A DNA stretch of 64,000 bases from Eledone cirrhosa (Eukaryota; Mollusca; Cephalopoda; Octopoda; Eledonidae). The notes beneath the pieces are model-generated. The model had not been told where the DNA came from. It did no database searches and was given only the letters and a program-made list of their open reading frames with translations. Where the stretch lies: positions 176,099,074 through 176,163,073 of the forward strand of contig OZ024743.1 of assembly GCA_964016885.1 (NCBI GenBank). The letters run 5' to 3'. A program made the translations under genes and the position numbers. Shown here in pieces: positions 48,701-61,900 of the stretch (the first letter of the stretch is position 1; every line of letters begins with the position of its first letter).

Positions 48701-50360
48701 AGGCTCGACAATGAGAGGCTTGACAATGAGACGCTCAACAATGAGACGCTCGACAATGAGAGGCTCGACAATGAGAGGCTCGACAATGAGACGCTCGACA
48801 ATGAGAGGCTCGACAATGAGAGGCTCGACAATGAGAGGCTCGACAATGAGACGCTCGACAATGAGACGCTCGACAATGAGACGCTCGACAATGAGGCTCG
48901 ACCATAAGAGGCTCGACAATGAGAGGCTCGACAATGAGAGGCTCGACAATGAGAGGCTCGACAATGAGAGGCTCGACAATGAGTGGCTCGACAATGAGAC
49001 GCTCGACAATGAGAGGCTCGACAATGAGACGCTCGACAATGAGACTCTCGGCAAAGAGAGGCTCGACAATGAGAGGCTCGACAATGAGAGGCTCGACAAT
49101 GAGAGGCTCGACAATGAGAGGCTCGACAATGAGAGGCTCGACAATGAGAGACTCGACAATGAGACGCTCGACAATGAGAGGCTCGACAATGAGAGGCTCG
49201 ACAATGAGACGCTCGACAATGAGAGGCTCGACAATGAGTGGCTCGACAATGAGACGCTCGACAATGAGAGGCTCGACAATGAGACGCTCGACAATGAGAC
49301 TCTCGGCAAAGAGAGGCTCGACAATGAGAGGCTCGACAATGAGAGGCTCGACAATGAGAGGCTCGACAATGAGAGGCTCGACAATGAGAGACTCGACAAT
49401 GAGACGCTCGACAATGAGAGGCTCGACAATGAGAGGCTCGACAATGAGACGCTCGACAATGAGACGCTCGACAATGAGACGCTCGACAATGAGAGGCTCG
49501 ACAATGAGAGGCTCGACAATGTGACGCTCGACAATAATAGGCTCGACAATAAGACGCTCGACAATGAGAGGCTCGACAATGAGACGCTCGACAATGAGAC
49601 GCTCGACAATGAGAGGCTCGACAATGAGACGCTCGACAATGAGACGCTCGACAATGAGAGGCTCGACAATGAGACGCTCGACAATGAGACGCTCGACAAT
49701 GAGAGGCTCGACAATGAGACGCTCGACAATGAGACGCTCGACAATGAGACACTCGACAATGAGACGCTCGACAATGAGAGGCTCGACAATGAGAGGCTCG
49801 ACAATGAGAGGCTCAACAATGAGAGGCTCGACAATGAGACGCTCGACAATGAGACGCTCGACAATGAGAGGCTCGCCAATGAGAGGCTCGACATGAGAGG
49901 CTCGACAATGAGAGGCTCGACAATGAGAGGCTCGACAATGAGAAAATCGACAATGAGAGGCTCGACAATGAGACGTTCGACAATAAGATGCTCGACAATG
50001 AGAGGCTCGACGATGAGACGCTCGACAATGAGAGGCTCGACAATGAGAGGCTCGACAATGAGACGCTCGACAATGAGAGGCTCGACAATGAGAGGCTCGA
50101 CAATGAGAGGCTCGACAATGAGAGGCTCGACAGTGAGAGGCTCGACAATGAGACGCTCGACAATGAGAGGCTCGACAATGAGACGCTCGACAATGAGAGG
50201 CTCGACAATGAGAGGCTCAACAATGAGAGTCTCGATAATGAGAGGCTCGACAATGAGACGCTCGACAATGAGAGGCTCGACAATGAGACGCTCGACAATG
50301 AGAGGCTCGACAATGAGAGGCTCGACAATGAGAGGCTCGACAATGAGAGGCTCAAACAAT
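36781..50360. repeat. Satellite zone with recurrent off-register indels and nested repeats
   Basis: Units of 13, 14 or 16 bp recur here. GAGGCTCGACCATAAGAGG (-2) lies near 36782, 40005, 41083, 47965 and 48893. CTCAAACAATGAG (+1) lies near 38240, 42528, 44251, 45858 and 50353. CTCGACATGAG (-1) lies near 37779, 42063 and 49891. Homologous blocks start at 43401, 45187 and 46808 (about 1.79 and 1.62 kb apart). 41106-41711 and 48919-49524 encode identical 201-residue frames 7,813 bp apart. Confidence 0.85.
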
Positions 50361-52983
50361 GAGACGCTCGACAATGAGACGCTCGACAATGAGAGGCTCG
50401 ACAATGAGAGGCTCGACAATGAGAGGCTCGACAATGAGAGGCTCGACATTGAGAGGCTCGAAAATGCGAGAATCGACAATGAGAGGCTCGACAATGTGAC
50501 GCTCGACAATGAGAGGCTCGACAATGAGAGGCTCGACAATGAGACGCTCGACAATGAGAGGCTCGACAATGAGACGCTCGACAATGAGAGGCTCGACAAT
50601 GAGAGGCTCGACAATGAGAGGCTCGACAATGAGACGCTCGACAATGAGACGCTCGACAAAGAGACGCTCGACAATGAGAGTCTCGACAATGAGAGGCTCG
50701 ACAATGAGAGGCTCGACAATGAGAGGCTCGACAATGAGACGCTCGACAATGAGAGGCTCGACAATGAGAGGCTCAACAATGAGAGGCTCGACAATGAGAC
50801 GCTCGACAATGAGACGCTCGACAATGAGAGGCTCGACAATGAGAGACTCGACAATGAGACGCTCGAAAATGAGAGGCTCGACAATGAGAGGCTCGACAAT
50901 GAGACGCTCGACAATGAGACGCTCGACAATGAGACGCTCGACAATGAGAGGCTCGACAATGAGAGGCTCGACAATGTGACGCTCGACAATAATAGGCTCG
51001 ACAATAAGACGCTCGACAATGAGAGGCTCGACAATGAGACGCTCGACAATGAGACGCTCGACAATGAGAGGCTCGACAATGAGACGCTCGACAATGAGAG
51101 GCTCGACAATGAGAGGCTCGACAATGAGACGCTCGACAATGAGAGGCTCGACAATGAGACGCTCGACAATGAGACGCTCGACAATGAGACACTCGACAAT
51201 GAGAGGCTCGACAATGAGACGCTCGACAATGAGACGCTCGAAAATGAGAGGCTCGACAATGAGAGGCTCGACAATGAGAGACTCGACAATGAGACGCTCG
51301 ACAATGAGAGGCTCGACAATGAGACGCTCGACAATGAGAGGCTCGACAATGAGACGCTCGACAATGAGAGGCTCGCTAATGAGACGGTCGACAATGAGAG
51401 GCTCGACAATGAGAGGCTCGACAATGAGACGCTCGACAATGAGTCGCTCGACAATGAGAGGCTCGACAATGGGACGCTCGACAATGAGAGGCTCGACAAT
51501 GAGACGCTCGACAATGAGAGGCTCGACAATGAGACGCTCGACTATGAGAGGCTCGACAATGAGAGGCTCGACAATGAGACGTTCGACAATGAGACGCTCG
51601 ACAATGAGAGGCTCGACAATGAGACGCTCGACAATGAGAGGCTCGACAATGAGAGGCTCGACAATGAGACGCTCGACAATTAGAGGATCGACAATGAGAC
51701 GCTCGACAATGAGACGCTCGACAATGAGAAGCTCGACAATGAGAGGCTCGACAATGAGACGCTCGACAATGAGACGCTCGACAATGAGACGCTCGACAAT
51801 GAGAGGCTCGACAATGAGAGGCTCGACAATGAGAGACTCGAAAATGAGACGCTCGACAATGAGAGGCTCGATAATGAGAGGCTCGACAATGAGAGGCTCG
51901 ACAATGAGAGGCTCGACAATGAGAGGCTCGACAATGAGACGCTCGACAATGAGACGCTCGACAATGAGACGCTCGACAATGAGACGCTCGACAATGAGAG
52001 GCTCGACAATGAGACGCTCGACAATGAGACGCTCGACAATGAGACGCTCGACAATGAGAGGCTCGACAATGAGACGCTCGACAATGAGAGGCTCGAAAAT
52101 GAGAGGCTCGACAATGAGAGGCTCGACAATGAGAGACTCGACAATGAGACGCTCGACAATGAGAGGCTCGACAATGAGACGCTCGACAATGAGAGGCTCG
52201 ACAATGAGACGCTCGACTATGAGAGGCTCGACAATGAGAGGCTCGACAATGAGAGGCTCGACAATGAGAGGCTCGACAATGAGTCGCTCGACAATGAGTC
52301 GCTCGACAATGAGAGGCTCGACAATGGGACGCTCGACAATGAGAGGCTCGACAATGAGACGCTCGACAATGAGAGGCTCGACAATGAGACGCTCGACTAT
52401 GAGAGGCTCGACAATGAGAGGCTCGACAATGAGACGCTCGACAATGAGATGCTCGACAATGAGAGGCTCGACAATGAGAGGCTCGACAATGAGACCCTCG
52501 ACAATGAGACGCTTGAAAATGAGACGCTCGACAATGAGAGGCTCGACAATGAGAGGCTCGACAATAAGACGCTCGACAATGAGAGGCTCGACAATGAGAC
52601 GTTCGGCAATGAGAGGCTCGACAATGAGACGCTCGACAATGAGAGGCTCGACAATGAGTGGCTCGACAATGAGACGCTCGACAATGAGAGGCTCGACAAT
52701 GAGACGCTCGACAATGAGACGCTCGACAATGAGAGGCTCGACAATGAGACGCTCGACAAAGAGACGCTCGACAATGAGACGCTCCACAATGAGACGCTCG
52801 ACAATGAGACGCTCGACAATGAGAGGCTCGACAATGAGACGCTCGACAATTAGAGGCTCGACAATGAGAGGCTCGACAATGAGACGCTCGACAATGAGAC
52901 GCTCGACAATGAGAGGCTCGATAATGAGAGGCTCGACAATGAGAGACTCGACAATGAGACGCTCGACAATGTGATGCTCGACA

Positions 52984-55900
52984 ATGAGACGCTCGACAAT
53001 GAGACGCTCGACAATGAGAGGCTCGACAATGAGAGGCTCGACAATGAGACGCTCGACAATGAGACGCTCGACAATGAGACGCTCGACAATGAGAGGCTCG
53101 ACAATGAGAGGTTCGACAATGAGACGCTCGACAATGAGACGCTCGACAATTAGACGCTCGACAATGAGACACTCGACAATGAGACGCTCGACAATGAGAC
53201 GCTCGACAATGAGACGCTCGACAATGAGACGCTCGACAATGAGACGCTCGACAATGAGAGGCTCGACAATGAGACGCTCGACAATGAGACGCTCGACAAT
53301 GAGAGGCTCGACAATGAGAGGCTCGACAATGAAAGGCTCGACAATGAAAGGCTCGACAATGAGAGGCTCGACAATGAGAGGCTCGACAATGAGAGGCTCG
53401 ACAATGAGACGTTCGACAATGATACGCTCGACAATGAGACGCTCGACAATGAGAGGCTCGACAATGAGACGCTCGACAATGAGAGGCTCGCTAATGAGAC
53501 GGTCGACAATGAGAGGCTCGACAATGAGAGACTCGACAATGAGACGCTCGACAATGAGACGCTCGACAAAGAGAGGCTCGACGATGAGACGCTTGACAAT
53601 GAGAGGCTCGACAATGAGAGGCTCGACAATGAGAGACTCGACAATGAGAGGCTCGACAATGAGAGGCTCGACAATGAGACGCTCGACAATGAGACGCTCG
53701 ACAATGAGACGCTCGACAATGAGAAGCTCGACAATGAGAGGCTCGACAATGAGAGGCTCGACAATGAGAGGCTCGACAATGAGAGGCTCGACAATGAGAC
53801 GCTCGACAATGAGAGGCTCGACAATGAGAGGCTCGACAATGAGATGCTCGACAATGAGAGGCTCGACAATGAGTGGCTCGACAATGAGACGCTCGACAAT
53901 GAGACGCTCGACAATGAGAGGCTCGACAATGAGAGGCTCGACAATGAGACGCTCGACAATGAGAGTCTCGACAATGAGAGGCTCGACAATGAGACGCTCG
54001 ACAATAAGACGCTCGACAATGAGAGGCTCGACAATGAGAGGCTCGACAATGGGAGGGTCGACAATGAGAGGCTCGACAATGAGAGGCTCGACAATGAGAC
54101 GCTCGACAATGAAACGCTCGACAATGAGAGGCTCGACAATGAGACGCTCGACAATGGGGCGCTCGACAATGAGAGGCTCGACAATGAGACGCTCGACAAT
54201 GAGACGCTCAACAATGAGACGCTCGACAATGAGACGCTCGACAATGAGAGGCTCGACAATGAGACGCTCGACAATGAGAGGCTCGACAATGAGAGGCTCG
54301 ACAATGAGACGCTCGACAATGAGACGCTCGACAATGAGAGGCTCGACAATGAGACGCTCGACAATGAGAGGCTCGACAATGAGAGGCTCGACAATGAGAC
54401 GCTCGACAATGAGAGGCTCGACAATGAGAGGCTCGACAATGAGAGGCTCGACAATGAGAGGCTCGACAATGAGAGGCTCGACAATGAGGGGCTCGACAAT
54501 GAGAGGCTCGACAATGAGACGCTCGACAATGAGAGGCTCGACAATGAGAGGCTCGACAATGAGACGCTCAACAATGCGAGGCTCGACAATGAGAGGCTCG
54601 ACAATGAGAGGCTCGACAATGAGAGGCTCGACAATGAGAGGCTCGACAATGAGACGCTCGACAATGAGAGGCTCGACAATGAGACACTCGACAATGAGAG
54701 GCTCGACAATGAGATGCTCGACAATGAGAGGCTCGACAATGAGAGGCTCGACAATGAGACGCTCGACAATGAGAGGCTCGACAATGAGAGGCTCGACAAT
54801 GAGACGCTCTACATTGAGAGGCTCGACAATGAGACGCTCGACAATGAGAGGCTCGACAATGAGGGGCTCGACAATGAGAGGCTCGAAAATGAGACGCTCG
54901 ACAATGAGAGGCTCGACGATGAGACGCTCGACAATGAGAGGCTCGACAATGAGGGGCTCGACAATGAGAGGCTCGAAAATGAGACGCTCGACAATGAGAG
55001 GCTCGACGATGAGAGGCTCGACAATGAGACGCTCGACAATGAGAGGCTCGACAATGAGACGTTCGACAATGAGACGCTCGACAATGAGAGGCTCGACAAT
55101 GAGACGCTCGACAATGAGAGGCTCGACAATGAGAGGCTCGACAATGAGACGTTCGACAATGAGACGCTCGACAATGAGAGGCTCGACAATGAGACGCTCG
55201 ACAATGAGAGGCTCGACAATGAGAGGCTCGACAATGAGACGCTCGACAATTAGAGGCTCGACAATGAGAGGCTCTACAATGAGACGCTCGGCAATGAGAG
55301 GCTCGACAATGAGAGGCTCGACAATGAGAGACTCGAAAATGAGACGCTCGACAATGAGAGGGTCGATAATGAGAGGCTCGAAAATGAGAGGCTCGACAAT
55401 GAGAGGCTCGACAATGAGACGCTCGACAATGAGACGCTCGACAATGAGACGCTCGACAATGAGACGCTCGACAATGAGAGGCTCGACAATGAGACGCTCG
55501 ACAATGAGAAGCTCGACAATGAGACGCTCGACAATGAGAGGCTCGACAATGAGACGCTCGACAATGAGAGGCTCGAAAATGAGAGGCTCGACAATGAGAG
55601 GCTCGACAATGAGAGACTCGACAATGAGACGTTCGACAATGAGAGGCTCGACAATGAGACGCTCGACAATGAGAGGCTCGACAATGAGACGCTCGACAAT
55701 GAGAGGCTCGCTAATGAGACGGTCGACAATGAAAGGCTCGACAATGAGAGGCTCGACAATGAGACGCTCGACAATGAGTCGCTCGACAATGAGAGGCTCG
55801 ACAATGGGACGCTAGACAATGAGAGGCTCGACAATGAGACGCTCGACAATGAGAGGCTCGACAATGAGACGCTCGACTATGAGAGGCTCGACAATGAGAG

Positions 55901-58900
55901 GCTCGACAATGAGACGCTCGACAATGAGACGCTCGACAATGAGTGGCTCGACAATGAGAGGCTCGACAATGAGACCTTCGACAATGAGACGCTTGAAAAT
56001 GAGACGCTCGACAATGAGAGGCTCGACAATGAGAGGCTCGACAATGAGACGCTCGACAATGAGAGGCTCGACAATGAGACGTTCGACAATGAGAGGCTCG
56101 ACAATGAGACGCTCGACAATGAGAGGCGCGACAATGAGAGGCTCGACAATGAGACGCTCGACAATGAGAGGCTCGACAATGAGACGCTCGACAATGAGAC
56201 GCTCGACAATGAGAGGCTTGACAATGAGACGCTCGACAAAGAGACGCTCGACAATGAGACGCTCCACAATGAGACGCTCGACAATGAGACGCTCGACAAT
56301 GAGAGGCTCGACAATGAGACGCTCGACAATTAGAGGCTCGACAATGAGAGGCTCGACAATGAGACGCTCGACAATGAGACGCTCGACAATGAGAGGCTCG
56401 ATAATGAGAGGCTCGACAATGAGAGGCTCGACAATGAGAGGCTCGACAATGAGACGCTCGACAATGAGAGGCTCGACCATGAGACGCTCGACAATGAGAC
56501 GCTCGACAATGAGAGGCTCGACAATGAGACGCTCGACAATGAGAGGCTCGACAATGAGAGGCTCGACAATGAGACGCTCGACAATGAGACGCTCGACAAT
56601 GAGACGCTCGACAATGAGAGGCTCGACAATGAGAGGCTCGACAATGAGACGCTCGACAATGAGACGCTCGACAATTAGACGCTCGACAATGAGACACTCG
56701 ACAATGAGAGGCTCGACAATGAGACGCTCGACAATGAGAGGCTCGACAATGAGACGCTCGACTATGAGAGGCTCGACAATGAGAGGCTCGACAATGAGAG
56801 GCTCGACAATGAGAGGCTCGACAATGAGTCGCTCGACAATGAGTCGCTCGACAATGAGAGGCTCGACAATGGGACGCTCGACAATGAGAGGCTCGACAAT
56901 GAGACGCTCGACAATGAGAGGCTCGACAATGAGACGCTCGACTATGAGAGGCTCGACAATGAGAGGCTCGACAATGAGACGCTCGACAATGAGATGCTCG
57001 ACAATGAGAGGCTCGACAATGAGAGGCTCGACAATGAGACCCTCGACAATGAGACGCTTGAAAATGAGACGCTCGACAATGAGAGGCTCGACAATGAGAG
57101 GCTCGACAATAAGACGCTCGACAATGAGAGGCTCGACAATGAGACGTTCGACAATGAGAGGCTCGACAATGAGACGCTCGACAATGAGAGGCTCGACAAT
57201 GAGAGGCTCGACAATGAGAGGCTCGACAATGAGTCGCTCGACAATGAGTCGCTCGACAATGAGAGGCTCGACAATGGGACGCTCGACAATGAGAGGCTCG
57301 ACAATGAGACGCTCGACAATGAGAGGCTCGACAATGAGACGCTCGACTATGAGAGGCTCGACAATGAGATGCTCGACAATGAGAGGCTCGACAATGAGAG
57401 GCTCGACAATGAGACCCTCGACAATGAGACGCTTGAAAATGAGACGCTCGACAATGAGAGGCTCGACAATGAGAGGCTCGACAATAAGACGCTCGACAAT
57501 GAGAGGCTCGACAATGAGACGTTCGACAATGAGAGGCTCGACAATGAGACGCTCGACAATGAGAGGCTCGACAATGAGAGGCTCGACAATGAGACGCTCG
57601 ACAATGAGAGGCTCGACAATGAGACGCTCGACAATGAGACGCTCGACAATGAGAGGCTCGACAATGAGACGCTCGACAAAGAGACGCTCGACAATGAGAC
57701 GCTCCACAATGAGACGCTCGACAATGAGACGCTCGACAATGAGAGGCTCGACAATGAGACGCTCGACAATTAGAGGCTCGACAATGAGAGGCTCGACAAT
57801 GAGACGCTCGACAATGAGACGCTCGACAATGAGAGGCTCGATAATGAGAGGCTCGACAATGAGAGACTCGACAATGAGACGCTCGACAATGTGATGCTCG
57901 ACAATGAGACGCTCGACAATGAGACGCTCGACAATGAGACGCTCGACAATGAGAGGCTCGACAATGAGAGGCTCGACAATGAGACGCTCGACAATGAGAC
58001 GCTCGACAATGAGACGCTCGACAATGAGAGGCTCGACAATGAGAGGTTCGACAATGAGACGCTCGACAATGAGACGCTCGACAATTAGACGCTCGACAAT
58101 GAGACACTCGACAATGAGACGCTCGACAATGAGACGCTCGACAATGAGACGCTCGACAATGAGACGCTCGACAATGAGACGCTCGACAATGAGAGGCTCG
58201 ACAATGAGACGCTCGACAATGAGACGCTCGACAATGAGAGGCTCGACAATGAGAGGCTCGACAATGAAAGGCTCGACAATGAAAGGCTCGACAATGAGAG
58301 GCTCGACAATGAGAGGCTCGACAATGAGAGGCTCGACAATGAGACGTTCGACAATGATACGCTCGACAATGAGACGCTCGATAATGAGAGGCTCGACAAT
58401 GAGACGCTCGACAATGAGAGGCTCGCTAATGAGACGGTCGACAATGAGAGGCTCGACAATGAGAGACTCGACAATGAGACGCTCGACAATGAGACGCTCG
58501 ACAAAGAGAGGCTCGACGATGAGACGCTTGACAATGAGAGGCTCGACAATGAGAGGCTCGACAATGAGAGACTCGACAATGAGAGGCTCGACAATGAGAG
58601 GCTCGACAATGAGACGCTCGACAATGAGACGCTCGACAATGAGACGCTCGACAATGAGACGCTCGACAATGAGAGGCTCGACAATGAGAGGCTCGACAAT
58701 GAGAGGCTCGTCAATGAGAGGCTCGACAATGAGACGCTCGACAATGAGAGGCTCGACAATGAGAGGCTCGACAATGAGATGCTCGACAATGAGATGCTCG
58801 ACAATGAGTGGCTCGACAATGAGACGCTCGACAATGAGACGCTCGACAATGAGAGGCTCGACAATGAGAGGCTCGACAATGAGACGCTCGACAATGAGAG

Positions 58901-61900
58901 TCTCGACAATGAGAGGCTCGACAATGAGACGCTCGACAATGAGACGCTCGACAATGAGAGGCTCGACAATGAGAGGCTCGACAATGGGAGGGTCGACAAT
59001 GAGAGGCTCGACAATGAGAGGCTCGACAATGAGACGCTCGACAATGAAACGCTCGACAATGAGAGGCTCGACAATGAGACGCTCGACAATGGGGCGCTCG
59101 ACAATGAGAGGCTCGACAATGAGACGCTCGACAATGAGACGCTCAACAATGAGACGCTCGACAATGAGACGCTCGACAATGAGAGGCTCGACAATGAGAC
59201 GCTCGACAATGAGAGGCTCGACAATGAGAGGCTCGACAATGAGACGCTCGACAATGAGACGCTCGACAATGAGAGGCTCGACAATGAGACGCTCGACAAT
59301 GAGAGGCTCGACAATGAGAGGCTCGACAATGAGACGCTCGACAATGAGAGGCTCGACAATGAGAGGCTCGACAATGAGAGGCTCGACAATGAGAGGCTCG
59401 ACAATGAGAGGCTCGACAATGAGGGGCTCGACAATGAGAGGCTCGACAATGAGACGCTCGACAATGAGAGGCTCGACAATGAGAGGCTCGACAATGAGAC
59501 GCTCGACAATGAGAGGCTCGACAATGAGACGCTCAACAATGCGAGGCTCGACAATGAGAGGCTCGACAATGAGAGGCTCGACAATGAGAGGCTCGACAAT
59601 GAGAGGCTCGACAATGAGACGCTCGACAATGAGAGGCTCGACAATGAGACACTCGACAATGAGAGGCTCGACAATGAGATGCTCGACAATGAGAGGCTCG
59701 ACAATGAGAGGCTCGACAATGAGACGCTCGACAATGAGAGGCTCGACAATGAGAGGCTCGACAATGAGACGCTCTACATTGAGAGGCTCGACAATGAGAC
59801 GCTCGACAATGAGAGGCTCGACAATGAGGGGCTCGACAATGAGAGGCTCGACAATGAGACGCTCGACAATGAGAGGCTCGACGATGAGACGCTCGACAAT
59901 GAGAGGCTCGACAATGAGGGGCTCGACAATGAGAGGCTCGAAAATGAGACGCTCGACAATGAGAGGCTCGACGATGAGAGGCTCGACAATGAGACGCTCG
60001 ACAATGAGAGGCTCGACAATGAGACGTTCGACAATGAGACGCTCGACAATGAGAGGCTCGACAATGAGACGCTCGACAATGAGAGGCTCGACAATGAGAG
60101 GCTCGACAATGAGACGTTCGACAATGAGACGCTCGACAATGAGAGGCTCGACAATGAGACGCTCGACAATGAGAGGCTCGACAATGAGAGGCTCGACAAT
60201 GAGACGCTCGACAATTAGAGGCTCGACAATGAGAGGCTCTACAATGAGACGCTCGGCAATGAGAGGCTCGACAATGGGAGGCTCGACAATGAGAGACTCG
60301 AAAATGAGACGCTCGACAATGAGAGGCTCGATAATGAGAGGCTCGACAATGAGAGGCTCGACAATGAGAGGCTCGACAATGAGAGGCTCGACAATGAGAC
60401 GCTCGACAATAGGACGCTCGACAATGAGACGCTCGACAATGAGACGCTCGACAATGAGAGGCTCGACAATGAGACGCTCGACAATGAGACGCTCGACAAT
60501 GAGACGCTCGACAATGAGAGGCTCGACAATGAGACGCTCGACAATGAGAGGCTCGAAAATGAGAGGCTCGACAATGAGAGGCTCGACAATGAGAGACTCG
60601 ACAATGAGACGCTCGACAATGAGAGGCTCGACAAAGAGACGCTCGACAATGAGAGGCTCGACAATGAGACGCTCGACAATGAGAGGCTCGCTAATGAGAC
60701 GGTCGACAATGAAAGGCTCGACAATGAGAGGCTCGACAATGAGACGCTCGACAATGAGTCGCTCGACAATGAGAGGCTCGACAATGGGACGCTAGACAAT
60801 GAGAGGCTCGACAATGAGACGCTCGACAATGAGAGGCTCGACAATGAGACGCTCGACTATGAGAGGCTCGACAATGAGAGGCTCGACAATGAGACGCTCG
60901 ACAATGAGACGCTCGACAATGAGTGGCTCGACAATGAGAGGCTCGACAATGAGACCCTCGACAATGAGACGCTTGAAAATGAGACGCTCGACAATGAGAG
61001 GCTCGACAATGAGAGGCTCGACAATGAGACGCTCGACAATGAGAGGCTCGACAATGAGACGTTCGACAATGAGAGGCTCGACAATGAGACGCTCGACAAT
61101 GAGAGGCTCGACAATGAGAGGCTCGACAATGAGACGCTCGACAATGAGAGGCTCGACAATGAGACGCTCGACAATGAGACGCTCGACAATGAGAGGCTCG
61201 ACAATGAGACGCTCGACAAAGAGACGCTCGACAATGAGACGCTCCACAATGAGACGCTCGACAATGAGACGCTCGACAATGAGAGGCTCGACAATGAGAC
61301 GCTCGACAATTAGAGGCTCGACAATGAGAGGCTCGACAATGAGACGCTCGACAATGAGACGCTCGACAATGAGAGGCTCGATAATGAGAGGCTCGACAAT
61401 GAGAGGCTCGACAATGAGAGGCTCGACAATGAGACGCTCGACAATGAGAGGCTCGACCATGAGACGCTCGACAATGAGACGCTCGACAATGAGAGGCTCG
61501 ACAATGAGACGCTCGACAATGAGAGGCTCGACAATGAGAGGCTCGACAATGAGACGCTCGACAATGAGACGCTCGACAATGAGACGCTCGACAATGAGAG
61601 GCTCGACAATGAGAGGCTCGACAATGAGACGCTCGACAATGAGACGCTCGACAATTAGACGCTCGACAATGAGACACTCGACAATGAGACGCTCGACAAT
61701 GAGACGCTCGACAATGAGACGCTCGACAATGAGACGCTTGACAATGAGACGCTCGACAATGAGAGGCTCGACAATGAGAGGCTCGACAATGAGAGACTCG
61801 AAAATGAGACGCTCGACAATGAGAGGCTCGACAATGAGAGGTTCGATAATGAGAGGCTCGACAATGAGAGGCTCGACAATGAGAGGCTCGACAATGAGAC

